Origin: Melanocharis versteri
Lineage: Eukaryota > Chordata > Aves > Passeriformes > Melanocharitidae
NCBI GenBank assembly: GCA_013397845.1
Contig: VZTG01003218.1
Location: 444,587-508,586 of the forward strand
Direction of reading: 5' to 3'
DNA: 64,000 nt
The position numbers were made by a program, and so were the translations under genes. Shown in pieces: positions 13,076-24,874 of this stretch. The notes beneath the pieces were generated by a model. It had not been told where the DNA came from. It was given only the letters and a program-made list of their open reading frames with translations, and did no database searches. Each line of letters begins with the position of its first letter. Within the stretch, counting starts at the first letter, position 1.

Positions 13076-13275
13076 GTCTAGTGATGAACCACAGAGGGAA
13101 AACATTAGTGGATTGCTGGCCTGTTCCACTTGGTAACACCATCAGCTACGTCAAGATAGGACAGTCTGCTAATGGACGTGGAGCAAGATACATCACTTCA
13201 GCACCACCTCAAGTCCTAAGTGTTACAATCAACCAATCAGACAAAACCCCACTCTGTACTGGATATAGTAAAAAG
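13076..13275 (+). other. Candidate exon (open segment with splice-like borders), product unknown
   Basis: The 200-bp segment is preceded by 'tttcag' and followed by 'aaaaag|gtaagc', a good acceptor-like and a strong donor-like sequence. The frame starting at 13078 is open for 66 codons and ends exactly at the donor with Ser-Lys-Lys. The translation has a balanced composition (pieces include 'VPLGNTISYVKIGQ' and 'PPQVLSVTINQ') rather than the low-complexity look of neighbouring chance frames. I do not recognise the protein. No partner exon was found, and the upstream pyrimidine tract is weak. The segment also contains 'caaccaatcag', a CCAAT-box-like motif. It could be a coding exon, a lncRNA exon or coincidence. 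Confidence 0.25.
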
Positions 13276-14511
13276 GTAAGCACACATAGAGGCTTTCAAG
13301 GGTCAAAAGGTATTTAGCTATAATAGAGGTAAAATTAGTGGTAAGGAGTAACTATTTTAGTAATAGTGATAGAAATAGTAATAGACTTTTAATATCCAAT
13401 AATGAATATTGCACCTGCATAATAGTGAAAGTAGAAATTACAAAGGTGACAAGTAAATTAGTGAAAGAGGTAGCAGTGTTTGAAAGTTTGAGATCTTTTA
13501 TATGTGAAAAAAATGAAGGAGAAAAAATGGTTAAAATACAAGCTATGACATGCCTTTTAATAGCAGGCATTAATTAAGAAGTATTAATTAAAATAATTAA
13601 TGTCAGTATGGAAAACATGAAACTACACAAACCATCCTGTTTGAAGGCTACTGCTCAAATATATTTACCAAATCATTCTTCAAAGTAATTTACAAATTAA
13701 GAAAACTGAAGGATAACTAAAAAATGTTGATTTGGTAGTAAAGTTGTTGCGTCATTGCTGGAAGAAAACTACAACTTTTTGCTGCTCTCGTGTAAGCTTT
13801 AAACTTTGTGCTCATTTTTTTTGTATCTTTACAAGTTTCCTATAAAGTGTGTGCACCTCGTATCAGTCTCTCCCTTCATGGCTTTTAATCTATAATCTGT
13901 GCTCCTTCTCTATGTCACCGAGCAAATTCAAAACTTTGGCAATCTGTAGTACACAAAAGCATAGCAAGCTATTTATAACTAGAATTCAGTGGCTGAAAGA
14001 TTCCATGAGAGACAGGGCTTGCTGCCTGCAGAACCTCTTTTCCATTTGACAGTGTACAAACTCACCAAATCCTTTGAAAAACAATAAAAAGGCATTCAGA
14101 TATGTTGGATGCTTGAAAACTAGCTAGTTTCCAAAAAGTTAATGAATTAAACATGTTATCCTGTCTTCCTATTCACTTATTTTCCCTGAAAGGATATCAG
14201 ACAAAATAATCTGTGTGCTACATGACATATTTATTTGAGAGGGCACTTTTTTACGACTATTTTATTGTGGAGGCTGTTAACCAGCAAATGAACATGAAGA
14301 CACGCTCCACTGAAATTTAAAATGAACTGCCACAATTAGTTGAAGGGAGATGGTCAAGGACTGTTTAGGAAGTAGAGAGGACAAAAACCCCACAAATCAA
14401 CGGTCATGGTGAAATTGGTTCCCAAAAGCTGCTGTTGTGGATATTAACACTAGAAATCTTGCTACTGTGTGGTGCGAAATTCATAGTGTTCTGAATACAA
14501 TGGATATAAAT

Positions 14512-15105
14512 ATGGAATCACAGAAAAGTTGAGATTAGAAGGGTCTCTTGAGACTGCCTAGTTGAAATGCCCTGCTAAAATTGTACCAACTACAGCAGGT
14601 TGCCCATGACTGTATGCAGTAGGGTCTTGAATGTCTCCACAAATGCTGCACAGACTTTCTGAGCAGCCTGTTGGGCACTCTCAGAATAAAAATGTATTTT
14701 TCTTATGTTCAGATGGAATTTCTTATATTTCAGTTTCTGCCCATTGTCTCTTCTACTTTTACTGGATACAACTGGGAGGAGTATGTCTCCATCTTCTTTA
14801 TCAGTTATAAATACTAATAAGTTTCCTTCTATCTTCTTTCCCTTCTCCAGTTTGAATAGTCCCAGCACCTTCAGCATCTCTTTGTACCAACAGATGCGTC
14901 AGCCCCTGTTCAACTTCGTGGCCCTTCACAAGAATATTCATATCTCTATGAATTTGAGAGTCCAGAACTAGGTTTGGCAGTTGAGATGTGTCTCTCCAGG
15001 AAAAGATTCCCTCCTGAACCTACTAGCAATAGTATAACCAAAGTAATCCACTAGGCACCCAGCAGCTGCCCATCTGCTTTGCCACAAGAGCACATTGCTG
15101 GCCAT
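14512..15105 (-). mobile_element. CR1 LINE fragment, minus strand (ORF2 C-terminus to 3' end)
   Basis: Read on the minus strand, this is a CR1 copy from late ORF2 to near the 3' end. On the plus strand it begins 'atggaatcacag' with a 'gagactgcctagttgaaat' block, then 'cagcaggttgcccatgac'. The tail block 'tcttatgttcagatggaattt' and 'tttctgcccattgtctctt' follow, then 'ccttctccagtttgaatag'. Further upstream in element terms come 'cgtggcccttcac', 'gtccagaactagg' and, at about 15076-15103, 'tttgccacaagagcacattg', the codons for the conserved AKKANG-type region. The 14590-14877 and 14705-14971 open frames are shadows of this repeat. Divergence is high, so the insertion is old. Confidence 0.85.
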
Positions 15106-15735
15106 AGTTTCTTATTTGTGGAAAAAGATTGGTTGAAACAAAGGGGAGGTAACTCATTGTAGAGTGACTACCTCTTAAAATTTGTCTTAAACCAGGGCAA
15201 CCAGGAAAAAAAATGCCTATTGAAATACCTTTAACATTTATATGCAACAGTGCGTTACATCATAAACTGAAGTAGAAGGTAGATGCTAATGCAACAGATG
15301 AAAATTTCCTCCTTTATGAAGTTTAAATAATTTAAATCTTATCCCAAAAGTAGTTCAAAATTCTGGTCAAATTCACCTTTTAGTAGAGTGAGATTAGCAA
15401 TTCAGAGTTACTATTTGTGAATGTCAATATAAAATCAAAGTTTATGAGTTAATATTTGAAGGAAGAAATATGCTTTATAATCACAAAATTATTTAAATTA
15501 ATGTGTTAGTGCAATGTTGAATAAAGACTAATACAATAAAGATATTTTAATAAAATTAACATATTAAACAGTGGAGGTGCAAAGGGCTCGGTCAAAAGTG
15601 ATGAACAGTCAGAATGCTTTCTGAAATCAGGAGAATTTTAAATTACTTTATGCATATTAATATTGGTTAGATACCTAACAGAGGCAGAACTGAATATATA
15701 CTTCCCAGTTTTCATCTTTATCCAAGAATTGTTTT
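14936..15735. other. CR1 remnant edge and AT-rich DNA
   Basis: The first 170 bp are the increasingly diverged 5' edge of the minus-strand CR1. The rest, 15106-15735, is AT-rich with nothing recognised. Confidence 0.5.
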
Positions 15736-15737
15736 CA

Positions 15738-15850
15738 GAGGAGGTAAAGGAGCCCTTGTGGCAAAGCAGGCCGACAGCCTACTGGGTTACATTGGCAATA
15801 CTATTGCTGGGAGGTTCTTACAGGTGATTCTTCTAATTTCATCTCACTCT
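15738..15850 (+). mobile_element. Short CR1 LINE remnant
   Basis: 'gagcccttgtggcaaagcagg', 'tactgggttacattggcaa' and 'aggtgattcttctaattt' line up in order with the CR1 ORF2 C-terminal region. In intact copies that region reads as a cccttgtggcc..gaaggcc core, then a cctggg..gcatt block, then ggtgatt. Both ends are lost. It is in the opposite orientation to the CR1 copy 630 bp upstream, so the two are separate insertions or an inverted rearrangement. Confidence 0.65.
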
Positions 15851-18754
15851 TTTGTGTCTCGTTCTCAATCCCAAAATTCTATTCACTACTTCTCTGTGTC
15901 TCTGACAGATAGTAGGTAGAGTAGCAGAAGTCACAGGCATACCTTTCTTAAGTCCACAACTGTTACTTTAAATCACCGGGGCCCATGAAATACTTGTTAG
16001 ATATCAACAAAACTTATTTCTTTTTAAGATGTTATGGATATGTCTTGTAACCAAAAAAAAACCCAAACAAACCCAAACCAACCAACCAACCAACCAAAAA
16101 AAGTATGAAATAAATCCATATCATCTCATTTCCACTTACAAGTGAGAATTGATAAAAGCAGGAATGTGTCTGGATAGTTATGAACCTGCTGTAACATCTG
16201 CTATTTTAGTGTGAAAAAAAATGTTATTTCATAAATAAATAAAGAAATAAACAGATAAACAAAATAATATACCTGCAAAAATATGTTACCTTTTTTATAA
16301 AAGTCAATAGTATGTTATTGGTAAATTAATAACTTAAGTGTAATAGAAAAATATTACTCAGGTATTCTCCATGAGGGTCAGACTGGCAGGCAAAATGTAG
16401 CAAGAATGTTTATAGGTTAAGATGTGTATACATTTGTCACACTACGACAGGAGTAAAAAATTTAGAAATTCACCCATTTCAGTATACGCATGCTTGATCT
16501 TCCGATGATCATAATGGACTGTGGAAAAAAATAGAAATCCTTATTAGGGGCAACATACCTATACAGAGATCAACAAGTTAACTTCTCACTTAAAATATAC
16601 ATAAAATATATATCATATGTTGAGATAACAGATGAAACTAATTGATTTATTTTTGTTCTGGAGTGTGGCAAAAGTCAAAGTTCAGGTAAAAAAATGCTAT
16701 GCAGCAGTGTTGCTATGTGTGAAACAACTGCAGTAACATTTGGGAAAAACCTTAAATTAGTATCATTAGTTCACCAAAACCCCCACATGAACATTGACAA
16801 AAGGAAGATAGTATTGGGTAAAGAGAGAAAGAGGAAATGAAAAGTCTAAACATTAAGAAAATATCATAGATATAGACATGGAAATTGCATAAATTAATTA
16901 GGAAGAAAGGGATAACAGAAGCTACAGCCAGAAAAGCTTCAAGAATGACAAGCGGAAGTTGTAAAATATGAATTAAAGTAGTGGCAGAATCCAGACTCCA
17001 TGCTTTGCCTTTACTTTCAAAAACTTAAATATCCCCTCCAAATGACAAGAAGGCAAGCCTGGTCTTCTGAAATCTTGCCCTTAAATGGTTTTGTTAGGTT
17101 TTTTAAAGTAAGTTTTTTAGTGTGAAGGAAAAAAAAAAGCGTATATTCCATTCAATAAAGTGCACTTTGCATCCAGTAACAGAGTGGGTAAAAAGTAACT
17201 TTGAGAGGACTGCTTAACCAGTACAGGCAGAACAGTAGCTTTGAAGTTGCTTTTGCAAGAGAAGATAGAAAAAGTCCTTTGAACAACTTACGATGAACTG
17301 CTTGTGTCAAACCAGAAACTGAGTTCTGTGGTGGTCTGTGTAATTCACTGAGAGTGTAAGAAAAAAGTCAGATGTCACAACCGTTGTCTTTCTGAAATTC
17401 TTTCTAGCTTGTGTACGTGCTTCTTAACCTACTTTTAGTGTGGCATCCTACAGATCTATCCCTTTTTTTAACAGAGCATTCTACCTCAGGGTGGATTGAT
17501 AAAGGAAGCTCATTTGACAGGAAACCTCTTATGCAAGATTAAAGGCAGGATTTGCTTTGGTTTTTTGCAGCCTCATGAAAAACTGACATCTATGGGACAG
17601 AAGGGCACATGGTCCCCAATCTGAGGCTGTCATCACAGACCATTTAATGCTGTGGAGCATTTGGAGGCTTCAAAAACCTGTTGTAAGGTTTGGAACTATT
17701 TTCTGACTGGAATATTAAGCCTTTCCAGAATATTATGTAATTTTGTTTACATGGTAATTGCAAGGTAAAACGAGTGTTACCTTAGGCATAAGGAGATGAT
17801 ATGCTAAACTAAATTTTCTGTAGGTGCTCCTGGTGCAGAGATATCACATTTTCCTACTACTAGCTTCTCATTACTTGGATATTGTATTAAATTATATGAA
17901 ATTGTGTTTTATAATTTTTGTGCAAAACAGCAACTTTTGTTAAAGCAATGTGTAAAATTATTAAAATTAACAGGGAAAAAACTTTAAAACTGTTTGTGAA
18001 GACTCACTTGGCTTTCATCAGAAAATTGAGAAGAATTAATCTGATGATAAAACTAACATGTGAATTAGCTCTTTATACACATCTCTTTCCATACCAATAG
18101 AAAATTATTAAACATTGCTAACTTTATTCAAGCAACGTGATACAGAGAATGGAAGAATTATTTTCTTCCTCTCCACAGCGGTGAGGGGCAGCACTTTCAG
18201 CTTTCTTATGTTAAGTGATATATTTTCTGGTACATACAGGATATTGCTGCAAGCAGGTTTCATGTTACAGAGATTTCATGGTTTGTCAGACTGGGGGAAC
18301 CACAGCAAAAGCTGTTCAGGCAGTTAAGTCCAGGGCCAGAAGTCTAAACAGACAAAGGTGTGATAATCCAGTCATTCATGGTAAGGAGCCAAGGATCTAA
18401 ATACACTGGAAAACCAGTTCTAATGAAAACCCCAGTTATATTTTCAAAACAGATATGATATCTCTGGGGTTCTGAGAACCCCCAGCACTCAAGTTTTCCT
18501 TTTTTCTATTCCCATCTCAGAAGAAGAAGACTTTGGTTTCGTTGGAAGTTTTAGAAACCCCAAGTTAATTTTATGCCAGCTGGAAAGCCTAGTCAGATAA
18601 CTAAGAGTCCCTGAAGTTTCAGAAGCCATAGTTTTCTGGGATTTTGCAGTTTCTGGGATTGTCCTGGTAGTCAAGAAACTACAGAGCTATATATGTATTT
18701 AATACGTAGAAAATTACTCTTTATGATCCGTTATATTTTTACTGTCCTGAGATC
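15851..18754. other. AT-rich noncoding DNA with a CCAA tract
   Basis: No gene or transposon was recognised in these 2.9 kb. A low-complexity A/C tract with CCAA units lies at 16050-16103. Short open frames at 17918-18400 show no domain. Confidence 0.6.
16050..16103. repeat. (CCAA)n / CCCAAA low-complexity tract
   Basis: After a run of nine A, the tract is CCCAAA and CCAAAC-type units followed by about five CCAA units and a run of seven A. It is a simple repeat whose complement (TTGG/TTTGGG) resembles the GTTTG array at 57.6 kb. Confidence 0.85.
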
Positions 18755-19258
18755 ATCGCCTGGATTTGTGGATTTTTACTAATGTGGACATTAGTAAAGC
18801 CCTTAACACCATTTCTCACAGCATTCTCCTGGGGAAACTGGCTGCTGATAACTTGGTCAGGTGCGCTTATTGCTGGGTAAAAAGCTGGATGGACAGGTGG
18901 GCTGAGAGAGTGGTGGTGAATGGAGATACATCCAGCTGGTGGCTGGTCACAAGCTGTGTCCCAGGGCTCAATACTGAGACCAGCCCTGTTTAATGACTTT
19001 ATCAATGACCTGGACGAGGGGATAGAATGCACACTCAGTCAGTTTTTTTGCAGATGACACCAAGCTGGGTGAGAGTGTCGATCTACTTTAGGAAAGGAAG
19101 GCTCTACAGAGGGATATGGACAGGCTGGATCAATAGGATGAGGCCAGTTGTATGATTTAGTGGTGGACTTGGCAGTGTCGGGTCAGTTGTTGGAGTCAAT
19201 GATCTTACAGGTGTTTTCCAACCTAATTCCAACCTAAGAATTCTATGATTGTGTGATT
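18755..19258 (+). mobile_element. CR1 LINE with readable RT catalytic motif, internally deleted
   Basis: A plus-strand CR1 copy covering the middle of the reverse transcriptase and the extreme 3' tail. Conceptual pieces include 'NTISHSILLGKLAADNL', 'SWMDRWAERVVVNGD' and 'SSWWLVTSCVPG'. After a frameshift come 'LFNDFINDLDEG'-like and 'FFADDTKLG' (about 19045-19070), the RT active-site FADD block with both aspartates. At 19160/19161 the sequence switches abruptly from the 'EANCM'-equivalent region to the CR1 3' terminus ('tggtggacttggcagtgtcggg', 'tcaatgatcttacagg', 'ttccaacctaa', 'ttctatgatt'). The element is frameshifted and not functional. The minus-strand frame 18739-19032 is a shadow. Confidence 0.9.
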
Positions 19259-21749
19259 TACTATCCAGTGTTTTCCTCATTCATCAAGCAGAGAGAGTTA
19301 TTACTTTGTCAAAGGAACACTTAGTAGTATTTAAGTTAAAAATTATGCAAATTTACACCATTTAATGCAAGCTTAAAACAGTCTAATATATATATATATA
19401 TATACTAATAGCACAATTTTCCAGAGATACTGCATGACGCCAGAATGATGTTAAGCATAACAAAGAAATCTTCAGCATAAAGGGCATCATTCTGAAAATG
19501 TTGCAATGATATTTGGGTGTCCAAAGAAACATTCACTGCTGCCCCAGCAAGACCAGTGTGATGGACTAATCAGAATGGTGTTGATAACATCACCATCTTC
19601 GAGCAGACAAAGAGAGTTCAGCACATATTTTTCAAAACACAGAATTTCCAAAGCCTTTTCAGGGTTTTTTCCCACAGAAATGATATCTGAATCTATATTA
19701 CAGGACACAAAGCAACCTCACTGTGTCTTGATTTTTGCCAAAAAAACTTTTAACCAATTTCTTTTGACTGCCAAATCCAGCTGATAAGATCAAATTCAGG
19801 CCATGAAAATTTTCCAAGAGCTAGGAATAGCTTGATAGTCAAGTGTGTGCTAGGTGCTAAGGACACATTTATTATTTTTCCAGAAAATAATCAGAGAAAC
19901 TTCTGGATGAAAGGTCAAAATCTGAGAATTCAGGAGAATTTCAATTTCAACATCTGTTTTAACAGATGTAAGCTGTGTCAGGGTTTTTTTCTTGTCTTTG
20001 AAAATAGTTTTTGGCCTAAAAGCAGAAGAGAATCCACTGCATCATTCTCAATATCAGGTGTTTGTATTAGTTTGCATTTCACAAGCCATGGTTTAATGGA
20101 GCAAATTAACCTAGTGTACATCCTTTGGGAAAAAAAGAAAAATTCCTCCTTTATTGCTTTTTACAGTTAATTGAGCATAATCTGATATTCCAAAATATAA
20201 GGAGAAATTTAGAGTGCCCTTGCACTGCAGCAGTAATTTTGAGGAGTGAGAAGTCATTTCGTGTCCTTTCCTGTCAGGATATTTGTGCATCAGATCTGGA
20301 AACCTAAACGCTGCATGACTGGGTAAAAAAATCCAGACATTGTGGAGGAATAGGAGTCAGACCATCAGCAAAATTGACAATTGACTTGATGTAAGAAAGA
20401 GGCTCTACAGTACAAGGACTGTTAACTATAATTCTATGAGAAAAAGATTTTAATGAGATGGAATAAGATCCTGCAACAAGAAATCCCAAAGTAGATATTT
20501 TCAGGACTAGTAGGCAGATTTTTACATAAGCCTACACATTCTTTGATCCACATGCTAAGGCTAGTTAGAGGACAGTTATAAGCCTTTACTCAGATTCAGC
20601 TGACTTGCCAATAGCAGTTACACTGATTTTAGAGCTTTTGTGCACGTTCCTTACTTTCTACATCAGCAAAAATGGTGAGTGGCTTTTTCGAAGTCTTTGC
20701 TTTCCCAATACCTCTGGAAAAAGTTAATTTATGTTGCCTTTACCTTCAGGAAAAGAAACAATAATAGGAGATACAAAGACAAAAACATTTGTTTTGCCTT
20801 ATATCATGGTTCACCTCAAGGCTAGAAGAGCCAAGGGGGAACTAATAAAATGAGAATGTAAGGATGAAGTCAGAGGAAGAGCTGATAGTTATTTATGCTG
20901 CCTCTGACTTTTAAATATGGACTTAGAACCTGGCCCTAAATTTATTCCCATAGAAATGATATGTGAAATTTATATGCAGACTTTTTGAGGGTTGTACTTA
21001 GTCTACAATTAGCTTTGTCTCTGGTGAGTTCACTATTTGTTAATTTATGTAATCTCTTGTTGTGTGTATGTATCCATGCCTTATTACTGGCTTAGACATT
21101 TTTGCCTTCCTCTTTTGAGTTTTTATATTTATTTATGTATTTTTTCAAATTCTTGCTGTTCACAATAAAGAACTGGTTCCTGTTTCCAGTTTTCTGTCTG
21201 TTAACCTGTTGGCTGTACTTGTTTACTGTCCATTTCTCCTCATGAGCCTTGCACAAGCTTCTGTTGAGTGCTGTAAAACACAAAGTAATACATGTTTGGA
21301 ATAGTTCAGAATAGAGGCATCATTATCACAAACTTGCTAGGAGACAAATACACACAAGATATTAGCACATCTGTTATGGTTTACAGTGCTTTGGTAATGC
21401 TTTTATTTGACCAGTTCCTACGTATCTTTGGATATTTTTTCTGTTTACTTGCTGTCTTGTTAGTGCGTGACTAAGCAGGATGAATTAATGTTCTGCAGTG
21501 CTGAAAGTAGCCCACTGTTTTCCTTGTCTGCTTCCAGCTGCCTACCCGTTACAGAAACAGCTTCTCAGTACTTTACATCAGACTCCGTGAAACACAATGT
21601 GCAAAGGCACAATATCAAAAAAATAGCGTCTTTTTACAGAGGAACTTACATAACTACAGGTACACCTGTCATTTGGAACACTGGATGTTAGGCCTTGATT
21701 TCATCTTCAGAGAAACCTCCCTGCTTGCCTTCCATTTTAATGAGAAAGG
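19259..21749. other. AT-rich noncoding DNA
   Basis: A (TA)n tract lies at 19386-19404. Several chance frames (19487-19708 minus, 19506-19784, 19832-20170) overlap on both strands without recognisable domains. No gene or transposon was recognised. Confidence 0.6.
19386..19404. repeat. (TA)n microsatellite
   Basis: An uninterrupted alternating AT tract of about 19 bp. Confidence 0.9.
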
Positions 21750-22408
21750 TGGACATCACTGTGGCCAGTGCTGTTTAATACATTTATCAATGACCCGGAA
21801 GAGAGGATCAAGTGCACTCTCTGTCAGATTGCAGATAACATCAAGTTGGGCAGGAATGTTGACCTGCTGGAGGGTAGGAAGACACTGCAGAGGGATCTGG
21901 ACAGGCTGGATCAGTGGGCTGAGGCCAATTGCATGACATTCAGTGAGGCAAAGTGCTGGGTCCAGCAATTCGGTCACAACAACCCCCTGCAGCACTTGGG
22001 GAAGAGTGGCTGGAAAGCTGCCCAGCAGGAAAGGACCTGGGGGTGCTGATGGACAGCTGGTGAACATGAGCCAGCGTGTGCTCAGGTGGCCAAGAAGGCC
22101 AATGGCATCCTGGCCTGGATCAGTGAGTGTGGCCAGCAGGACTTAGCAGAGCACATTTGAGGTGTTGATGCTGCACCTCAAGATGTGCGTTCAGTTCTGG
22201 GCCCCTCACCAAAAGAAGAATATTGAGGTACTGAAGTGTGTCCCGAGAAGTGTAACGAAAGTGGTGAAGGGTGTGGACCACAAGCCTTAAGAGAAGCTAA
22301 GGGAGCTGGTGTTGTTTAGCCTGGAGAAAAAGAGGCTCAGGAGAGAAATAGCTTCAATATCTGTGCCAGGGGAGATTTAGATTGGATATCAGGGAAAATC
22401 ATCTTCCA
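21750..22408 (+). mobile_element. CR1 LINE fragment, RT C-terminus with mutated active site
   Basis: A plus-strand CR1 copy. The 21768-22049 frame keeps RT-derived blocks 'LFNTFINDPEERIKCTL', 'LLEGRKTLQRDLDRLDQW' and 'AEANCMTFSEAKC'. The catalytic FADDTKLG block here reads 'IADNIKLG', so the second active-site Asp is replaced by Asn. Downstream, in other frames, are the 'gacctgggggtgctgatgga', 'agtgtggccagcag', 'gtgcgttcagttctgggc' and 'tagcctggagaaaaagaggct' segments. Near 22345 the sequence skips to 'ggagatttagattggatatc' and stops around 22408 without the 3' terminus. It is nonfunctional. The minus frame 21756-22067 is a shadow. Confidence 0.92.
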
Positions 22409-22409
22409 G

Positions 22410-22560
22410 CAGGAGTACACCTTCTTTGCTCCAGCCCTTCCTCTTGCTTTTTGTGACCTGGGATTTCCCAAAGACTGGTCTCACTAATAAAGACTGAGGG
22501 AAAGAAAGCATTCAGGACTTTCACCTTTTCCATGGAGAAGATATGCATGTTAGGTATCCA
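22410..22560 (-). mobile_element. Possible CR1 ORF2 fragment upstream of RT, minus strand
   Basis: On the plus strand 'ctaataaagactgagggaaa', 'gaaagcattcaggactttca' and 'ccttttccatgg' are the complement of a CR1 ORF2 segment lying between the endonuclease and RT domains. In intact copies that segment encodes a block with 'EKAEVLNAFFASVFT'-like residues. Here it is heavily mutated and short. It abuts the plus-strand CR1 that ends at about 22408, in inverted orientation. The assignment rests on remembered similarity over about 60 bp and is moderate. Confidence 0.5.
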
Positions 22561-24874
22561 CTCTTGTCATCAGTGACGAAACATACAAGCATATCAGAAG
22601 AAACAGAAGCTGGGCCTTAAAGTACCAAATTTCCAGTAGATTAGAAATTCACAACCAGCGATGTGAAAAAACCCTCCACCCCCCCTCCTCCCCCAAAAAT
22701 ATATCTACAGAATATTTATGCATGAAATATATAAACCTATGGAAAAGGAGAGATTTTGTGCTCAGAATACCCTTAACAGTGTCTGTTTTATTTGCTGAGA
22801 CAAAATATTAAAACACCCAGAGGGACTGAGCTATGAGCAGTATATATGCATACTTAAACTCACAGTTTTAACTGAGGCATTGAAAAAAAATATTTCTTAA
22901 CATATTCACAAAAATCTTCTTAATAAAAGCTGCAGACCATTCCAAGAGATCTGTGCTATTAGGAAACAAAATACGCTTTCACATGGTCTAAAATTCTCTA
23001 TAACACATATGATTCAATATTTGGGTGTTTCCCAGATAAATCAGACAGAAAAAATTTCTCCTAGTGGACTTCACAGACTTTAGCCAATTTTTTTCCCACC
23101 TGTATTCCTATGGAATACTTATTTGTTTCAGCACTGCTTTTAATTTATATTTTTGTGGTATAGATAGTGCAGAAATAAATAATTGTCATCAAAAGTTTTG
23201 CATGCACACAAAAGCACACACACAGGATCTTCCAGCTGAACTGGAAATGCTAGCATTATCTGAATCTCTTAAAAAAATCTCTTAGCTATCTTTCTCTCTG
23301 GATGTTATCTTTCTGTGGCTTTATTTTATACGTTACACTGCCTCAAACTAGCAGTGTAGGTTATACGTGTGCATTTGACATGCAGAATCTTGAAAATCTC
23401 TAAGATGGGGCTGACACCGGAGCTGACAACACAAGTAACAGTGAAAAATACTTGTACTGACTAATTTCAATGAGGACACAAGTAATAGAGACTCTTTAAA
23501 GCTTTCAAACTCAGCTTCAAATAGAACACATGCAAGTAGACATGATTCTCCTCTGGCTCTGTCCTCATCATGAGTAATGTATTAAGCTTAATAATGAGTT
23601 TATCTAAGAACTTTAATATTGTACTGCTGGTTCTGCATCATTTAGGGGCAAAAATATCTTTTAGCAACCATTCCCAAAAATTTCTCTTTTTTTAAACTAT
23701 CATTCGTATGAGCACATTTTTAGATATATTGTAACGACCAGGGAAAAACCCACAAAAATCACATGCACTTTTCAACTGCCATGGAATGAATCAGAAATGT
23801 CTAGCATTTAATCTGAAGGATAAAAGGGTAAGAGAATGGAAGGAATTCAATGAAAACCTAAATACCCTGGATATCTCGTAGCAACATAAAGAAAAACAGC
23901 AGACACCTAATTGCCATCTTCACCTATACAGTTAAAAGACGTCTGCTATAAAAATTACATGTAATCAATATGAATGCAGTTATAAACAGAACCACACATG
24001 GCACCCTGCAATTTAGTTCTGTCCCTACTACTGCTGGGTTCCACTTTTATATTTATAGTATGCATAATGAATGAATACATTTTAGAACTGATCCAAGGGG
24101 AAAAAAATCTCTTTCCTTTTTGATATAGTCAGAATCAACTAGTTGTTTTTCTTAAACACAAGTTAAAATGTATTTGGATTGTGGCTGAGCTGAGGAAGGA
24201 TTGAATTTGGTTTGTGTAGCAAAGAAGCTACGTGAAGGAGAATATTTCATTAAATAAAAGAATATATCTATATCTCATAAACATAATCAAAAAGTCAAAT
24301 AAATAAAATAATAAACAAATTTGCACCAGTAGCAAATACAAAATAATTACCAAGTGAATATATATTGTCTCCAGATGTACAGGTACTTGTCTGTCTATAA
24401 CTTTTAAAATCTGCCTTCTGGCTTACCTTAACAATAACTTTAAAAGTATTTACCATTTAAATATAAGATACATAATTTAATGGATAATATATTATGTGTT
24501 GAAAAATAATTTTCCAGGTATTTGTGATTTTGAGTGTCTTTCTATGGTCAGCTTATGCAACTCCACCTTAATTAATTTTGCTTGAACATTTGAGTCCTGA
24601 AGCATCTTCTGGAGATTTATTTTCTGTCTTGTACTATTGTGATGGGTAATTCATCCTCAGCATTCAGATTTCTGCTCTTCTTTAGGGAAAAAAAATTAAT
24701 AACCTAATGTTTATGCAGCTCAATAAGAATTTCAAATACAAGCTCAGTGACTTATTTTTAATTATGTAAAATAAAATTTTAAAGAAAATAGGAATAGATG
24801 GTAACATGAATTTTATCAATAACCAAGTCAAAATATTTCTCTATTTTTATAGCAAAGGCTATAACACTGTTTTT
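22561..24874. other. AT-rich noncoding DNA, nothing recognised
   Basis: No gene, transposon or notable repeat was recognised in 2.3 kb. Short A-rich and C-rich tracts (for example near 22680) and one 73-codon chance frame (23064-23285) are present. Confidence 0.6.

Larger units (their letters stand above)
7433..14511. other. Seven kilobases of AT-rich noncoding DNA
   Basis: No transposon was recognised across this interval. It contains many short chance open frames, the longest being minus-strand 11987-12433 (148 codons, very rich in hydrophobic Leu, Phe and Cys, no family recognised) and 7687-8046 (119 codons). Neither has upstream or downstream gene context, so neither is called as a gene. 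Two local structures are listed separately: a direct repeat at 12210-12261 and a splice-bounded open segment at 13076-13275. Confidence 0.6.

Noticed and set aside
21092..21283. Lys/Asn-rich minus-strand frame as a small protein
   Set aside because: AT-rich codon bias only, with no recognisable motif or supporting context.
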